A DNA stretch of 64,000 bases. It comes from an uncultured bacterium (GTDB lineage: Bacteria; Bacteroidota; Bacteroidia; Bacteroidales; Bacteroidaceae). Of the stretch, positions 14,718-24,278 are shown piece by piece; the stretch's first letter is position 1, and every line of letters begins with the position of its first letter. Position numbers and translations under genes: made by a program. The notes under the pieces were generated by a model that saw only the letters and a program-made list of their open reading frames with translations, was not told where the DNA came from and did not search any database. The stretch is taken from positions 1 through 64,000 of the forward strand of contig CAJMMQ010000001.1 of the NCBI GenBank assembly GCA_905214625.1. The letters run 5' to 3'.

Positions 14718-17700
14718 TCAGAAGCCGTCGAGGTCGTAATATTCGTCCTCAAGGTCGTATCCGTTCTGCTTGTTGTTGCTGTCGTTGCCGTTATTGTTGT
14801 TAGTGCTGCTGTTAGCATTGCTGTTTCCGGTGCCGGTGTCGTCGCCAAAGTCGAATATCAGCTCGTCGGTATCGTTGGCTGCCGGCTCCTCTTTCTGCGG
14901 AACGGCAGGCACAGGCTGCTTAGTCTGTTGCGGCTGTTCGGGCTGCTTTTGCGGCTCGACGGCGTCTGTCATAACGTCTGTCTGTGCGTTGCCTTGCTGT
15001 GTCTGGCTTCCGGCAGCGTTGCCGTTGGCATTTGTGTCGTAGACATCAGTGCTTATTTCAAATCCCTGTGAGTCTTGCGTATCTGGCTGATCAGTCTGCG
15101 GCTCAGGCTCAATCATGAAGCTGTTGTTGTCGGTCTGAGTAGTGCCCTGCTGCGCATTGCCGTTGTTTGTGGCATTGTTCTGCTGCATGTCTGGTATCAC
15201 TATGCCGCCGTCGTCAGCGTTGCCGCCGGCTTTTTCTTCTTCAACAGGTATAGCTATCGTGTTGTCGTCCTGAGAGCCTGTTGCAGGCGTGTTCTCAGGT
15301 TCAACAGGTATGGATATTCCGCTGTCGGCCTCTCCTGTTGCAGGCTGATCATCGTTGATGTATAGACCTTCTTCTATTACGCCGCCGTTATACAGTCCGT
15401 CGGTCTCGCCGCCTTCGCCGTTGTCCGGCTTTTCAAACTCTATGGTAGAAGGCTCCGTGAGCAGTCTGACGGTGCTTATGCGCAGCGGAACGAAGTGCTG
15501 CTCGTAGAACTTGTCGTAGTCGTTGTAGCTGTATTGCGTTCCGAGCAGTTCGATGTTGCTGTCGCTGATGATTATGGCGCGCCCTTTCTGTGCAAGCTTC
15601 ATCACCTGCTGGTTCTTGTAGAGCTGGCGTGCATACTGCAGAGCCTCGTCGTAGTTTCTGAATCCGCTCACCATCATGCGGTGCATGCCGTTGAGTTCGT
15701 CGATGACGATATCGAAGTTGCGCACGATGAAGTTAGAGAAGTTGAAGCGCGCAAGCTCGAAGAGCAGCTTGTTCTCGTTGAGCGAGTCGGGCGAATAGAC
15801 CATCATGAACGTGAAGTCGGTGTTGCGTTCGGCTATAAACTTACGCGCGGCGATGGAGTCGCTGTCGCTCAGCACCACCGAGCGGTGTTCCCAAACGTCG
15901 CCGATGTCGAACTTTCCGCCACGCAGCTGTCGTCCGGCCTTCACTCCGTTGATAATCATTCCGGCCATGGGGCTTACGTCGCTCTGCGGATACTTGCTAA
16001 CCACCTCCTGCATGTCTGTGAGGCAGCCGTTGCTGTCGCCGCTGTTGAGCTTGCTCAGTCCGCCGATGAATATAAACTTATCGCGGTTGGCTCCTAATGG
16101 GAATCGCTTTGCCGACAGCGACGTGTTGGCGCTCACCTCCTCGTATTTGCCAGCCTTGAAGGCGTTGTATGTAGCAGCATAGAGCGAGTCTTCTATATGT
16201 TCGCCGAACTTGGCGTTCTCTTCAAAATAGGGGTCAGACAGCAGAATGGTCCACTGGCTCTTGGGGTAGCTCCGCTTCAGCTTGTCGAGGAATATGTTTG
16301 CCTGCGTCTTGTCCTGCCGTCGCGAGTAGAGCAGGTAGAGGTGATAGAAAGCCTCGTCCATGTTCTCAAAGTCGGGATAACTGTCTGTAAGGCGCCGCAG
16401 GGTCTTCTCGCTCAGCGTCAGATTGTCGAGCTTGTCCTTGAATATTATGCCGGCATGGAATAGTCCGTCTTCAATGATCTTGTTGCTTTCGGCCACCTGC
16501 TCCTCCGTGAACGGTATCTGCTTGAGATAATATTCGCGCTTGTGCGGATTGTTCTGCGCGCTGTCCATCACGTTTTCGAGCGAGTCGGCAGCAGCCTCTG
16601 CCGCCGCGATGGAGTCTCTCATCTCGTCGGTCATTTCGGCAGGATTGTTGTCGAGCGACACGACAGTCTTGTTGACACGCTGCCAGTCGTCCACATTCTC
16701 ACGCCGTCCCCACATCTTCTGGAACGTAGCCTTACCCTGGCTGACGGCCGTCGGGTTATAGAAGTACCATTTGCCCGACTTGTCAGTGGCGTTGTTGGTC
16801 ATGTTGTTGGTGTTGTTCATGTTGCCCATTCCGCCCTGCTGCGCCATCTGCTGCTGCGCGTCAAGCTCAGCCTGTGCGTCGCGTTCTTCCTTCTCTTTCT
16901 TCTTCAGAGCCTCAATCACGCGGTCGATGGCCTCGTTTCTTTCTTTCTCAGGCATCTTTGCCAGGGCTTGGAGCGAGTCTTGCAGGTGTACGGCATCGGT
17001 GTATGGCACTAGTTCGTCCAGCACTTTAGAGCGTTCCGACAGCTGTTCGTAGTCGTCGCGTTCCTTGTCGAGCAGTCCTATTGCCTCGCCATAGCATCTG
17101 CCTGCGTTGCTGTAGTCCTCCTTGTCCCAGTAAATGTCGCCGAGAGTAAGCAGCAGCACACCTTTTTCAATGCCATTGCGTGTCGACTTGGTGTTGCCCT
17201 TCTCGTAGGCGGCAATGGCGTTGGCGGTGTCCTTTTGCAGCATGTATATGTTGCCGATGGCATAATATACCTGGTCGAGATAATCCTTGTTGTTGTCTGA
17301 TGCCGCCATGCGCTTCAGGCGCCTTATCATCTTTTTCGACTGTGTGCCGGCCATAACCTCGCTCATTGCGATGCGGGCGTTGAACTCAAGCTCGTAGGGT
17401 GGGTTGAGCCTTACTACGCGCTTAAATGCCTTGTATGCGTTTTCCTTGTGTCCCAGTTCTGCCTCGAGCTGCCCCATAAGATACCACTGGCGGGCGCGCT
17501 GCTTGCGTCTCATTTCGTGCTTTATCACCTTGCGCAGGTAGGGTATGGCCTCGGCATATCGCCCTGTGTGGATATAATAGTCGGCATAGGTGTAGTCCCA
17601 TTCCTTCACGGCGCGCCAGTGGAGCGAGTCGCGCTTTATTTTGGTAATAACGTCTTCTGCATCATAAATCCAGCCTTCCTCTATGTAACACTTTGCGAGC

Positions 17701-18236
17701 CATGCCCTGGCGCGGCCGTATATGGCTGGCTGGGTGGAGTAGAGGCGGCTCATGTAGGCGAATGTAGACGCAGCCTCGTCGAACGAGCCTTTCATAAACT
17801 GCGAGCGTCCCATCAGCATCCACGCCTTCCACAAGAAGGGGTTATACTCCTTGCGGTTAAGCCACTCGATGTCTTTCTCCGTCTTCTTTCGGTTTTTGGT
17901 CCATTGCGGCCTCTTCTTAATGCTGTGCAGCTTTATGGCCTTCTGACTTTTCTCTATTGCCCGTTCAAAGTTGCCCTTGCCCAGTTCGCGGCTGTCTTTG
18001 TTGCCCACGGTGTAGAGCGGTATCATCTCGGTGAAGTTGTCCTTGTTGCCGTTCTCTTTTTCGAGCGAGCCGTCGATATATGCCAGCGTGCCGTTGTAGT
18101 AGGTGTTGTAGCGCGCGTTGAACGAATGCCACCAGCGGCTCTGCGCAGTGTTCTTCTCCGTAGAGCATCCGGCCGTAATGAGCAGTGCTATCAATGCGGC
18201 TAAGGGGATTATATGTCTTGTCTTAATTGTCTTCAT
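14718..18236 (-). CDS. porW: PorW/SprE: type IX secretion TPR lipoprotein
   Basis: From the ATG at 18236 the protein has 1172 residues. The signal peptide has a lipobox (LLITAGC), followed by the family's start RWWHSFNARYNTYYNGTLAY. TPR-like helical repeats fill residues 80-400 and 590-760 (for example KDYLDQVYYAIGNIYMLQKD and NSGDSNGCLTDMQEVVSKYP). A low-complexity N/Q/T/E-rich tail covers roughly the last 200 residues (TNNNNGNDSNNKQNGYDLED). PorW/SprE is needed for type IX secretion or gliding, where it helps link inner- and outer-membrane parts. It is downstream of aroA and a small membrane protein on the same strand. The tail is much more repetitive than the core and may vary among strains. 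Confidence 0.85.
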   Translation of the reverse strand: MKTIKTRHIIPLAALIALLITAGCSTEKNTAQSRWWHSFNARYNTYYNGTLAYIDGSLEKENGNKDNFTEMIPLYTVGNKDSRELGKGNFERAIEKSQKAIKLHSIKKRPQWTKNRKKTEKDIEWLNRKEYNPFLWKAWMLMGRSQFMKGSFDEAASTFAYMSRLYSTQPAIYGRARAWLAKCYIEEGWIYDAEDVITKIKRDSLHWRAVKEWDYTYADYYIHTGRYAEAIPYLRKVIKHEMRRKQRARQWYLMGQLEAELGHKENAYKAFKRVVRLNPPYELEFNARIAMSEVMAGTQSKKMIRRLKRMAASDNNKDYLDQVYYAIGNIYMLQKDTANAIAAYEKGNTKSTRNGIEKGVLLLTLGDIYWDKEDYSNAGRCYGEAIGLLDKERDDYEQLSERSKVLDELVPYTDAVHLQDSLQALAKMPEKERNEAIDRVIEALKKKEKEERDAQAELDAQQQMAQQGGMGNMNNTNNMTNNATDKSGKWYFYNPTAVSQGKATFQKMWGRRENVDDWQRVNKTVVSLDNNPAEMTDEMRDSIAAAEAAADSLENVMDSAQNNPHKREYYLKQIPFTEEQVAESNKIIEDGLFHAGIIFKDKLDNLTLSEKTLRRLTDSYPDFENMDEAFYHLYLLYSRRQDKTQANIFLDKLKRSYPKSQWTILLSDPYFEENAKFGEHIEDSLYAATYNAFKAGKYEEVSANTSLSAKRFPLGANRDKFIFIGGLSKLNSGDSNGCLTDMQEVVSKYPQSDVSPMAGMIINGVKAGRQLRGGKFDIGDVWEHRSVVLSDSDSIAARKFIAERNTDFTFMMVYSPDSLNENKLLFELARFNFSNFIVRNFDIVIDELNGMHRMMVSGFRNYDEALQYARQLYKNQQVMKLAQKGRAIIISDSNIELLGTQYSYNDYDKFYEQHFVPLRISTVRLLTEPSTIEFEKPDNGEGGETDGLYNGGVIEEGLYINDDQPATGEADSGISIPVEPENTPATGSQDDNTIAIPVEEEKAGGNADDGGIVIPDMQQNNATNNGNAQQGTTQTDNNSFMIEPEPQTDQPDTQDSQGFEISTDVYDTNANGNAAGSQTQQGNAQTDVMTDAVEPQKQPEQPQQTKQPVPAVPQKEEPAANDTDELIFDFGDDTGTGNSNANSSTNNNNGNDSNNKQNGYDLEDEYYDLDGF

Positions 18237-18314
18237 AACGTGGCGGCACAAGTGAGCATGCCATGTTTATATAACTTATCGGGAGCGATTTTATTGCCTG
18301 CCGCGGCAAAAGAG

Positions 18315-18707
18315 TCAGCCCTCCATGAGCATTATTGCCTCGTCTTTTATCTGGTCAGGCATGCTGATGCCTCTAAGGGTGAGGCTTGCAGTCCATTCTT
18401 TCACTTCGTCGGGGCGCATGGTGTAGAGCACTTCGGCAAACTGTGCCGCCTCTTCTTCGGTATAGGAGTCAGACTTCCGGCCTTTGTAGGCGTCGAGTTC
18501 TTCGTCGTCGAAATATTCTATTTCCTTAACGGCCTGTTCCATAACGCAGTCGTGCATGCACGACGCTCCGGCCTGGGCACACGCCGACCCGTTGGCACAT
18601 GCCGTGCCGCCTTCGGGCTGTCCGGCTTTTGGCAGACGGCGGTGTGCGGCCTTTAAGAGGATGAAGAGCAGCGCCATGGCTGCCAGGCAGATAACGAGCA
18701 GTCCCAT
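18315..18707 (-). CDS. Small Cys-rich membrane-anchored protein of unknown function
   Basis: A 130-residue protein that starts with a membrane segment (MGLLVICLAAMALLFILLKA), then a small loop with four cysteines (ACANGSACAQAGASCMHDC, residues 36-54), then an acidic helical region (EIEYFDDEELDAYKGRKSDS) and EVLYTMRPDEVKEWTASL. The spacing of the cysteines could bind a metal or form disulfides, but no known motif fits exactly. I do not recognise the family. It starts one base after the aroA stop and precedes porW by 78 bp, so it is probably transcribed with aroA. A link to type IX secretion is possible from context only. Confidence 0.65.
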   Translation of the reverse strand: MGLLVICLAAMALLFILLKAAHRRLPKAGQPEGGTACANGSACAQAGASCMHDCVMEQAVKEIEYFDDEELDAYKGRKSDSYTEEEAAQFAEVLYTMRPDEVKEWTASLTLRGISMPDQIKDEAIMLMEG

Positions 18708-18708
18708 G

Positions 18709-19968
18709 TCAGGCTCCGGCCTCCTCGCCGATGGCGAATCCGGCCCTTGTAAGGTCGGTCCAGAAGTGCGGATACGACTTGCTCACCACCTGCGGATTGT
18801 TTATCCTCAGTCCCGGCACTTTTATCGCGGCAGGCGCAAATGCCATTGCCATGCGGTGGTCTTCGTATGTGCTTATGGCAGCGCCGGCTTCTGGCTCACA
18901 CCGTGTTCCGTCCCATCGCAGTTCGCCGGGGTTAGGCTCATCTATCACGTATCCGAGCTTGCGCATTTCGGTTTTCAGAGCCTCAATGCGGTCGGTCTCC
19001 TTTATTTTGAGCGACGAAAGTCCTGTGAAGCAGAACGGCTTGTTCATCATGCAGCAGCACACCACGAAAGTCTGTGCCATGTCGGGCTGGTTGATGAAGT
19101 CGTAGTCGAGCCTGTCTGAAATCATGCTTATGCGTTTCAGCGTTACCGTTGTAGGCACGCCCTGTTCGCGTGTCTGGAAGAATGTCTTTACGCCGAGCAT
19201 GCTGAAGAGATATTTCACGGCAGAGTCGCCCTGACGCGAGCCGTCGGTCAGTCCGGTGAGTATAATCTCTGATTCTTCTTTGCCGTTTATGGCGAGCATC
19301 TCATACCAGTAAGACGCTGCGCTCCAGTCGTTCTCAATGAAGTATGGGCGCGGCTTATAGGGCTTGGGCTCCACCTTTATCGTGTCGCTGCCAAGCCATT
19401 CTGCCTCGGCTCCGAAGTCTATCATGGTACACAGCGTGAGGTCGATGTACGGGCGCGAGATTATCTCGCCCGTAAGTTTAAGCTCCAGACCTTTCTCCAT
19501 TACCGGCGCAACCATCAGCAGGGCGGATATGTATTGCGAGCTAACGTTGCCCGGAATTTCTATCCTTCCGCCTTCAAGCCTTTTGCCTTTGATAAGCAGC
19601 GGGGGATAGCCCTCGTTGCCTTCATAGCTTATGTCGGCACCGAGATAGCGCAAAGCCTCTACCAGCACTTTTATCGGCCGCTGTTTCATGCGGTCGGTGC
19701 CGGTAAGTGTATGTGTGCCCGGTGTAACGGCCAGATATGCCGTCATGAAGCGCATGGCCGTTCCGGCAGCCTTTATGTCTATGATGTCGGGCATGTCGCG
19801 CAGGGCATTCACTATCACTTCGGTGTCGTCACAGTCCGACAGGTTGTCGGGCATTATGTTGCTTCCGGCCAGCGCGTTAATTATGAGCGCGCGGTTGCTT
19901 ATGCTCTTCGAGGCCGGCAAGTCTATTGTAACGTTGATTGTTTTGGGTGCGTTAAGAATATATTGCAT
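18709..19968 (-). CDS. aroA: 3-phosphoshikimate 1-carboxyvinyltransferase (EPSP synthase)
   Basis: A 419-residue enzyme of the shikimate pathway, joining phosphoenolpyruvate to shikimate 3-phosphate on the way to chorismate. Visible motifs are LPASKSISNRALIINALA (residues 18-35), AAGTAMRFMTAYLA (substrate loop near 67-80), GNVSSQYISALLMVAP (140-155) and SSLKIKETDRIEALKTEM (near 330), ending with YEDHRMAMAFAPAA and SYPHFWTDL. The length is usual for bacterial enzymes. It has a well-formed promoter (20072-20102) and leads the operon aroA - Cys-rich protein - porW. The start gives the expected N-terminus. Confidence 0.95.
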   Translation of the reverse strand: MQYILNAPKTINVTIDLPASKSISNRALIINALAGSNIMPDNLSDCDDTEVIVNALRDMPDIIDIKAAGTAMRFMTAYLAVTPGTHTLTGTDRMKQRPIKVLVEALRYLGADISYEGNEGYPPLLIKGKRLEGGRIEIPGNVSSQYISALLMVAPVMEKGLELKLTGEIISRPYIDLTLCTMIDFGAEAEWLGSDTIKVEPKPYKPRPYFIENDWSAASYWYEMLAINGKEESEIILTGLTDGSRQGDSAVKYLFSMLGVKTFFQTREQGVPTTVTLKRISMISDRLDYDFINQPDMAQTFVVCCCMMNKPFCFTGLSSLKIKETDRIEALKTEMRKLGYVIDEPNPGELRWDGTRCEPEAGAAISTYEDHRMAMAFAPAAIKVPGLRINNPQVVSKSYPHFWTDLTRAGFAIGEEAGA

Positions 19969-20071
19969 TGTCAGAAAAATCTGTAATTTGTTGTTGCCTT
20001 TATTGCGTCATGGCAGAATTGAGCAGGGCCATGTCCGCCCTTGCGTCCACATGGGCGTAAGGTTATCATTG

Positions 20072-20102
20072 CAAAGGTAATGTTTGTTGTACACAATACA
20101 AA
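20072..20102 (-). promoter_or_regulatory. Promoter of the aroA operon
   Basis: On the minus strand TTTG (20102-20099), 19 bp, then TACCTTTG (20079-20072). Both boxes match the Bacteroidota consensus; the start point would be about 100 bp upstream of the aroA ATG. Confidence 0.7.
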
Positions 20103-20359
20103 ATAAAAAGGAATAAAAAATCTTATTTTATATGCCGTTTCGCAGCAGTATTTGTGCCGTTTATGTTAAGGATTATTCAAAGTTGAATTTGTGTTAAATG
20201 TCGGGGTTTATTGTTAAATCTTTACTTCATGAAATGCCGGTTTTTCATTTCTGATTGCCATTTGACCGGATTTTATGTAAAAAGTACGTGTTTTATGCAA
20301 ATATCTGTAAATCAGATGTTTATATCTTTTGTGCGGCTGCTGGCTGTCTGAACCACTGC

Positions 20360-20440
20360 GTTTTGTGGCCTTTCGTTGTGCAAAAGGCCATGTTTTGCAG
20401 GCTGAAAGACCGTGTTTTATACTGCAAAAGGGCGTGTTCT
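20360..20440. repeat. Array of four 22-bp AAAA-N7-TTTT units
   Basis: Units begin at 20360, 20382, 20404 and 20426, an exact 22-bp step. The clearest are AAAAGGCCATGTTTT (20382) and AAAAGGGCGTGTTCT (20426). The array lies in the long gap between aroA (minus) and tRNA-Pro (plus), which start away from each other, so it cannot be a terminator for either. I saw nothing else in 20103-20848. Confidence 0.7.
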
Positions 20441-20848
20441 GCTGTGCGGATGATTGAGTTATGGCATGAAAATCAATGGAAAACGGCTGGTTGTTGCCGC
20501 AATATGGCATGTATTCTTGCTGTTTTATGCCGTTTCGTGGCGTGTTTTCGGCTGTCTCTTTTGTAGAATGTCTGCCGAAGGCGTGTTAATGCAAGAGGCT
20601 CAATCGTTAAACTTTGTTTCTTCTGAAGGCTTGCCGTCTCTGTTTTGGCATATTGCTTAGTGGCTGATGCCTGACAGTGTCTGTTGCTTGAAAGCACCGC
20701 CTTTTATCATTGGCTGAGATTATTTCATGATGTTGCTTGTTAGTGTATGTTGTCAGTGCATTTAGCTGTCCGATGATGCCTTCGAACGCTTCAAAATGTG
20801 TGTATTTAATAAATATTTGCGTTGAAGGTGCAAAAAAACGTCTAAAAG

Positions 20849-20880
20849 TTTGCAGATGTCATAATAAGTGTGTACTTTTG
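20849..20880 (+). promoter_or_regulatory. Promoter of tRNA-Pro
   Basis: TTTG (20849-20852), 20 bp, TACTTTTG (20873-20880), followed 17 bp later by the mature tRNA start. Textbook Bacteroidota spacing. Confidence 0.8.
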
Positions 20881-20896
20881 CACCCGCAAATAAGGA

Positions 20897-20970
20897 CGGG
20901 ATGTAGCGCAGTTGGTTAGCGCACGCGTCTGGGGGGCGTGAGGTCGCTGGTTCGAGTCCAGTCATCCCGA
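20897..20970 (+). tRNA. tRNA-Pro, anticodon GGG
   Basis: A complete cloverleaf folds by eye: acceptor CGGGATG with CATCCCG, D arm GCGC-AGTTGGTTA-GCGC, anticodon arm CGCGT-CTGGGGG-GCGTG with anticodon GGG, and T arm GCTGG-TTCGAGT-CCAGT. The anticodon stem has two G-T pairs. The discriminator base is A and CCA is not encoded, usual for this phylum. Confidence 0.95.
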
Positions 20971-20976
20971 CATAAA

Positions 20977-21014
20977 TTGGGCTAATATGTTGTCAAGGCA
21001 GCATGTTAGCCCAA
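20977..21014 (+). terminator. Hairpin terminator after tRNA-Pro
   Basis: TTGGGCTAA (20977-20985) pairs with TTAGCCCAA (21006-21014) and is followed by ATTTGTTTT. Confidence 0.75.
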
Positions 21015-21092
21015 ATTTGTTTTATGCGGCAATGCATAGCCGGAGCGGCATGCGGGCATGCGCCTTTGCCGTCCGGTATATTGGAAGAAACG

Positions 21093-21130
21093 CAAAAGAG
21101 CGACATGCCGATAAGGCTGTCGCTCTTTTG
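21093..21130 (-). terminator. Terminator of the secreted hydrolase gene
   Basis: A perfect 13-bp stem CAAAAGAGCGACA (21093-21105) with 21118-21130, 21 bp beyond the hydrolase stop. Confidence 0.8.
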
Positions 21131-21151
21131 AAACTTATTTATGATTCCGCG

Positions 21152-22516
21152 TTATTTCACCGAATTAATCCATGTCGCAATGTCATTGAGCACCTCGGGC
21201 GATATGGTTTCTTCTATGTTTGCATATTCGTTCACGCTTCCCGTCGTGCAGTGCTGAAACAGGTGGTTGAGTCCGTTGTATGTCTTCACCATGTTCTTTT
21301 TGTTCTTCGGCAGCAGTTTCTCTATGCTCCCGATGTTTGTCGAGGCAATAACCTGTGTGTCGCTGTTGCCGTTGATGGCCATCACGGGGCATTTCGCCTT
21401 GGCTATCGACGGGCGAGGGTCGAAGGCAATGAAGTAGTTAAGCCACGGATTGTTCATCTCTATAATCTTTGCCATGTTGTCTTTGGCAGGTTCGGGCATA
21501 CTTATTCCTGCCTTGCCGACAATCTCGTCCACCGTAGCTTTGGCGTCGCCGGTTGTCTTTTTGCAAATGATGAAGTCGTACACGCCTCTCAGTGCCTTTG
21601 CGTAGTCGCTGCACATTTTGTCGGTATATCCGCTCATCTTCAGCAGCACGAGGTTCTGTTCCATCAGTATGCTGTCGCCCCTTACGCCCGTTCCGGCCAT
21701 GCTCACTATGAAGTCAGCTTTGCCTTCGGCAGCTGCCATGAAGGCTATGCAGCCTCCTTCGCTGTGGCCGAGCACTCCCGTCTTGCCGAAATTTTTTGTT
21801 CCGCGTACATATTCAATGGCTGCCAGTGCGTCTTTCATGAAGTTTTCGGTTGTTGCGTTAGCCGCGTCGCCCTTCGACTTGCCCATGCCGCGGTCGTCAT
21901 ATCGCAGCGATGCTATGCCGTTGCGTGCCAGAAAGTCGGCTATGACGAGGAATGGCTTGTGCTCAAATATTTCCTCATTGCGGTCTTGCAGTCCGCTTCC
22001 GGTTACCATCACCACAACAGGCACCGTGCCCTTCTTCATCTTCTCGTAACCCGTAGGATAGGTCAGCGTGCCGCTGAGCGTAGTGTTGTCTTCCGTGTTG
22101 CTGAATGTCACTTCCTCTGTCTTATACGGATAAGGCTCCTTTGGCGTCTGCGGCCTGTTGCGCTCCACCTTTCCTTGTTTCATTTCCAGCGGAAACGACA
22201 TGCCGCTCTGGCTGAACGTGCCTTTCAGCATGCCGTCTTTCTCTTCGCCTTCAAAGGCGGCCATTATTGCCGGTATGCTTATTTTCACCTTTGCTCCTTC
22301 GCTTACTGCTATTTCGGCCGGTATGCCTTTCACGTTCTGGTCGGGACTGTCCATTGTGCATGTCAGCTTGTTGTCCTTGTCGTTTGCTATGTTAAAGACA
22401 ATACCCAGTTCGGTCTGCCCTACGTTAAGCTTACCCGACCAGCTGCCGATAAGCTCTTGTGCCCCCGCGTTGACAGTTGTCAGGAACATCATGATGATAG
22501 TCAATATGGTTTTCAT
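21152..22516 (-). CDS. Secreted alpha/beta hydrolase
   Basis: A 454-residue protein with a signal peptide (MKTILTIIMMFLTTVNAGAQ). Residues 20-130 are a small beta-sandwich domain seen in front of many Bacteroidetes hydrolases (LIGSWSGKLNVGQTELGIVF). Residues 140-450 are an alpha/beta hydrolase: oxyanion region VVVMVTGSGLQDRNE, LRYDDRGMGKSKG, nucleophile elbow GVLGHSEGGCIAF, acid VMAINGNSDTQV and histidine YNGLNHLFQHC. The substrate is unknown; esters or peptides are typical for this serine hydrolase group. It stands alone between tRNA-Pro and a lipoprotein gene. Periplasmic location is inferred from the signal peptide. Confidence 0.8.
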   Translation of the reverse strand: MKTILTIIMMFLTTVNAGAQELIGSWSGKLNVGQTELGIVFNIANDKDNKLTCTMDSPDQNVKGIPAEIAVSEGAKVKISIPAIMAAFEGEEKDGMLKGTFSQSGMSFPLEMKQGKVERNRPQTPKEPYPYKTEEVTFSNTEDNTTLSGTLTYPTGYEKMKKGTVPVVVMVTGSGLQDRNEEIFEHKPFLVIADFLARNGIASLRYDDRGMGKSKGDAANATTENFMKDALAAIEYVRGTKNFGKTGVLGHSEGGCIAFMAAAEGKADFIVSMAGTGVRGDSILMEQNLVLLKMSGYTDKMCSDYAKALRGVYDFIICKKTTGDAKATVDEIVGKAGISMPEPAKDNMAKIIEMNNPWLNYFIAFDPRPSIAKAKCPVMAINGNSDTQVIASTNIGSIEKLLPKNKKNMVKTYNGLNHLFQHCTTGSVNEYANIEETISPEVLNDIATWINSVK

Positions 22517-22690
22517 TTCTCTTTGAGTTTGTTGATTTATGGTTGTTTTTATAATATTATTTGTGCTTTTTCGTGTCGTGCCTTCTTTGATTTAACTTTA
22601 TTGCTTTATAGGCGTCGACATTACAAAGTTAGTAAAATAATAATTAAGCTCAAAGTTTAGGTGTTAAAAAATATTTGTCAATAAAATAAA

Positions 22691-22724
22691 AAATCCACGG
22701 CATTTGTATTTCTGCCGTGGATTT
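22691..22724 (-). terminator. Terminator of the lipoprotein gene at 22765
   Basis: AAATCCACGGCA (22691-22702) pairs perfectly with TGCCGTGGATTT (22713-22724); on the minus strand a T-rich tract follows. Confidence 0.8.
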
Positions 22725-22764
22725 AATTAAATAGAAATTGAACCAAGTATTATGTATTTTGCCT

Positions 22765-23439
22765 TTATCGTGCTACGATTACCTCTATTAGGGCTTTTCT
22801 CATCTGGTCTTCGTTGTTGGTGTCGCTGCAAATTGTGTATGCCAGCTTGTCGTCAATGTAAATGCCCATCAGATAGAAGTCAACCTGATGCATTTCAGAA
22901 CTCTTGGTGTACATATAGCCTCCCAGTGACGGAGCGTAGAACTTGAATGTAACCTTGTGGGTCTCACCATTGTACTGGAGCGACGGATATGTAATGTCGT
23001 ATGGGTAAGCCAGATAGTATGCCAGTGATGAATTTAAGATGTTATATATAACAAACTTAGCTTTCAGATTCTGTGAATACGCCTCTTCAAGAGCCTTTTT
23101 CAGCGCGTCGTTGTCGGTTATCTCCTTTGCAAGCAGTCTTCCGGGTACTCCGTTTACAACCAAAGTAGAGTCGCCTTTGTAATAGCTCGCGGTGATGCCT
23201 CTGATAGAGTCGATTTTGTTTTCGTTGTTCTTGTCTGTAATGGTGTCGTTGATGAAGTAAATTCTGTTATTTGTCTGCCATGTGTTGCCACCGTAATAGT
23301 TGCCGCTCATTTGCGAAAGCCATAACTGATATGTTTCAGGATCAATGCCTCCGTCGTCATCTGTACCGAGACATGAAGTTAATGAAACTGCCATTGTGCA
23401 GCAAATCATAAACGCAAACAGTTTTGATAATTTTTTCAT
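22765..23439 (-). CDS. DUF4840-like lipoprotein
   Basis: From the ATG at 23439 the protein has 224 residues with a lipoprotein signal (MKKLSKLFAFMICCTMAVSL, then TSC) and an acidic sequence right after the cysteine (LGTDDDGG), the usual signal in this phylum for export to the cell surface. The mature part alternates short beta segments with aromatic residues (MSGNYYGGNTWQTNNRIYFI). I think it belongs to DUF4840, a family of Bacteroides and Prevotella lipoproteins of unknown function, but the match is from memory. It is a single-gene unit with its own terminator. The frame extends to 23484, but the longer form has no signal peptide. Confidence 0.6.
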   Translation of the reverse strand: MKKLSKLFAFMICCTMAVSLTSCLGTDDDGGIDPETYQLWLSQMSGNYYGGNTWQTNNRIYFINDTITDKNNENKIDSIRGITASYYKGDSTLVVNGVPGRLLAKEITDNDALKKALEEAYSQNLKAKFVIYNILNSSLAYYLAYPYDITYPSLQYNGETHKVTFKFYAPSLGGYMYTKSSEMHQVDFYLMGIYIDDKLAYTICSDTNNEDQMRKALIEVIVAR

Positions 23440-23568
23440 TTCAATTAATTTTTGTTCTTTTATATTTATAATCTTTACTTCCATAAATAGGCCATCGGCT
23501 TAAACCTTGCATCTGTTATTGTTAAAAAAAGTTTAAGACAATGGACTGCTCCTTCGCCGGTATGGTTT

Positions 23569-24162
23569 TTATATATGCTTTCCTTCACTGTGAAGCAGGT
23601 TCATAAATTCTTCTCTTGTCTTTGCCTGTTTGAATGCTCCAGAGAAGTCGCTCGTGGTTGTTATGGCGTTTTGTTTCTCCACTCCCCTCATCTGCATGCA
23701 CATGTGTTTTGCCTCTACCACCACCATTACGCCGAGAGGTTTCAGCGTTTCCTGTATGCAGTCTTTTATTTGCAGTGTCATTCGTTCCTGCACTTGCAGC
23801 CTGTGGCTGTATATGTCCACCACGCGGGCAATCTTGCTCAGGCCTGTGATGTATCCGTTGGGTATGTATGCCACGTGCACCTTGCCGTAGAATGGTATCA
23901 TGTGATGTTCGCAGAGAGAGAAAAAGTCGATGTCCTTAACGATTACCATCTGATTGTATTTCTCTTCAAACAGCGCGTCGAGCAACACCTTGTGGGCGTC
24001 TTGCGTATAGCCGCGCGTAAGTATCTGCATGGCCTTGGCCACGCGCATCGGGGTCTTTTCCAACCCTTCGCGTGACGGGTCTTCGCCCAATAGCTCAATT
24101 ATACTTTTATAATGTGATGCCAGGTCGTCAAGACCTTCACGGAATTCTGTTTCAGGATTCAT
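23569..24162 (-). CDS. folE: GTP cyclohydrolase I
   Basis: A 197-residue enzyme that converts GTP to dihydroneopterin triphosphate, the first step of folate and pterin synthesis. It shows [19 protein letters not shown], the zinc site [20 protein letters not shown] (Cys and His ligands), [20 protein letters not shown] and the third zinc ligand in [12 protein letters not shown]. The start at 24162 gives the standard N-terminus. It ends a minus-strand run DUF1599 - BT_3928 - tpiA - SPOR - folE that recurs in Bacteroidales as far as I recall. folK, another folate gene, is far away at 59878. Confidence 0.95.
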   Translation of the reverse strand: MNPETEFREGLDDLASHYKSIIELLGEDPSREGLEKTPMRVAKAMQILTRGYTQDAHKVLLDALFEEKYNQMVIVKDIDFFSLCEHHMIPFYGKVHVAYIPNGYITGLSKIARVVDIYSHRLQVQERMTLQIKDCIQETLKPLGVMVVVEAKHMCMQMRGVEKQNAITTTSDFSGAFKQAKTREEFMNLLHSEGKHI

Positions 24163-24278
24163 TATTGTATGGATGTATTTTTTATGATAAAACAAATAAA
24201 TTAACCGGCATGGCTTTGGCTCATGTCGCGCTTGTGTCTTGCGTTTATGCTTTATGGGAGGTTACGCAGGGGCGGATG

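Noticed and set aside
20360..20440. Transcription terminators made by the AAAA-N7-TTTT units
   Set aside because: The array lies between two genes that start away from each other, where no transcript ends; the same is true at 55453.
20987..22660. 557-codon plus-strand open frame
   Set aside because: It is the antisense shadow of the secreted hydrolase gene (21152-22516, minus), rich in Cys, His and Tyr with no family features.
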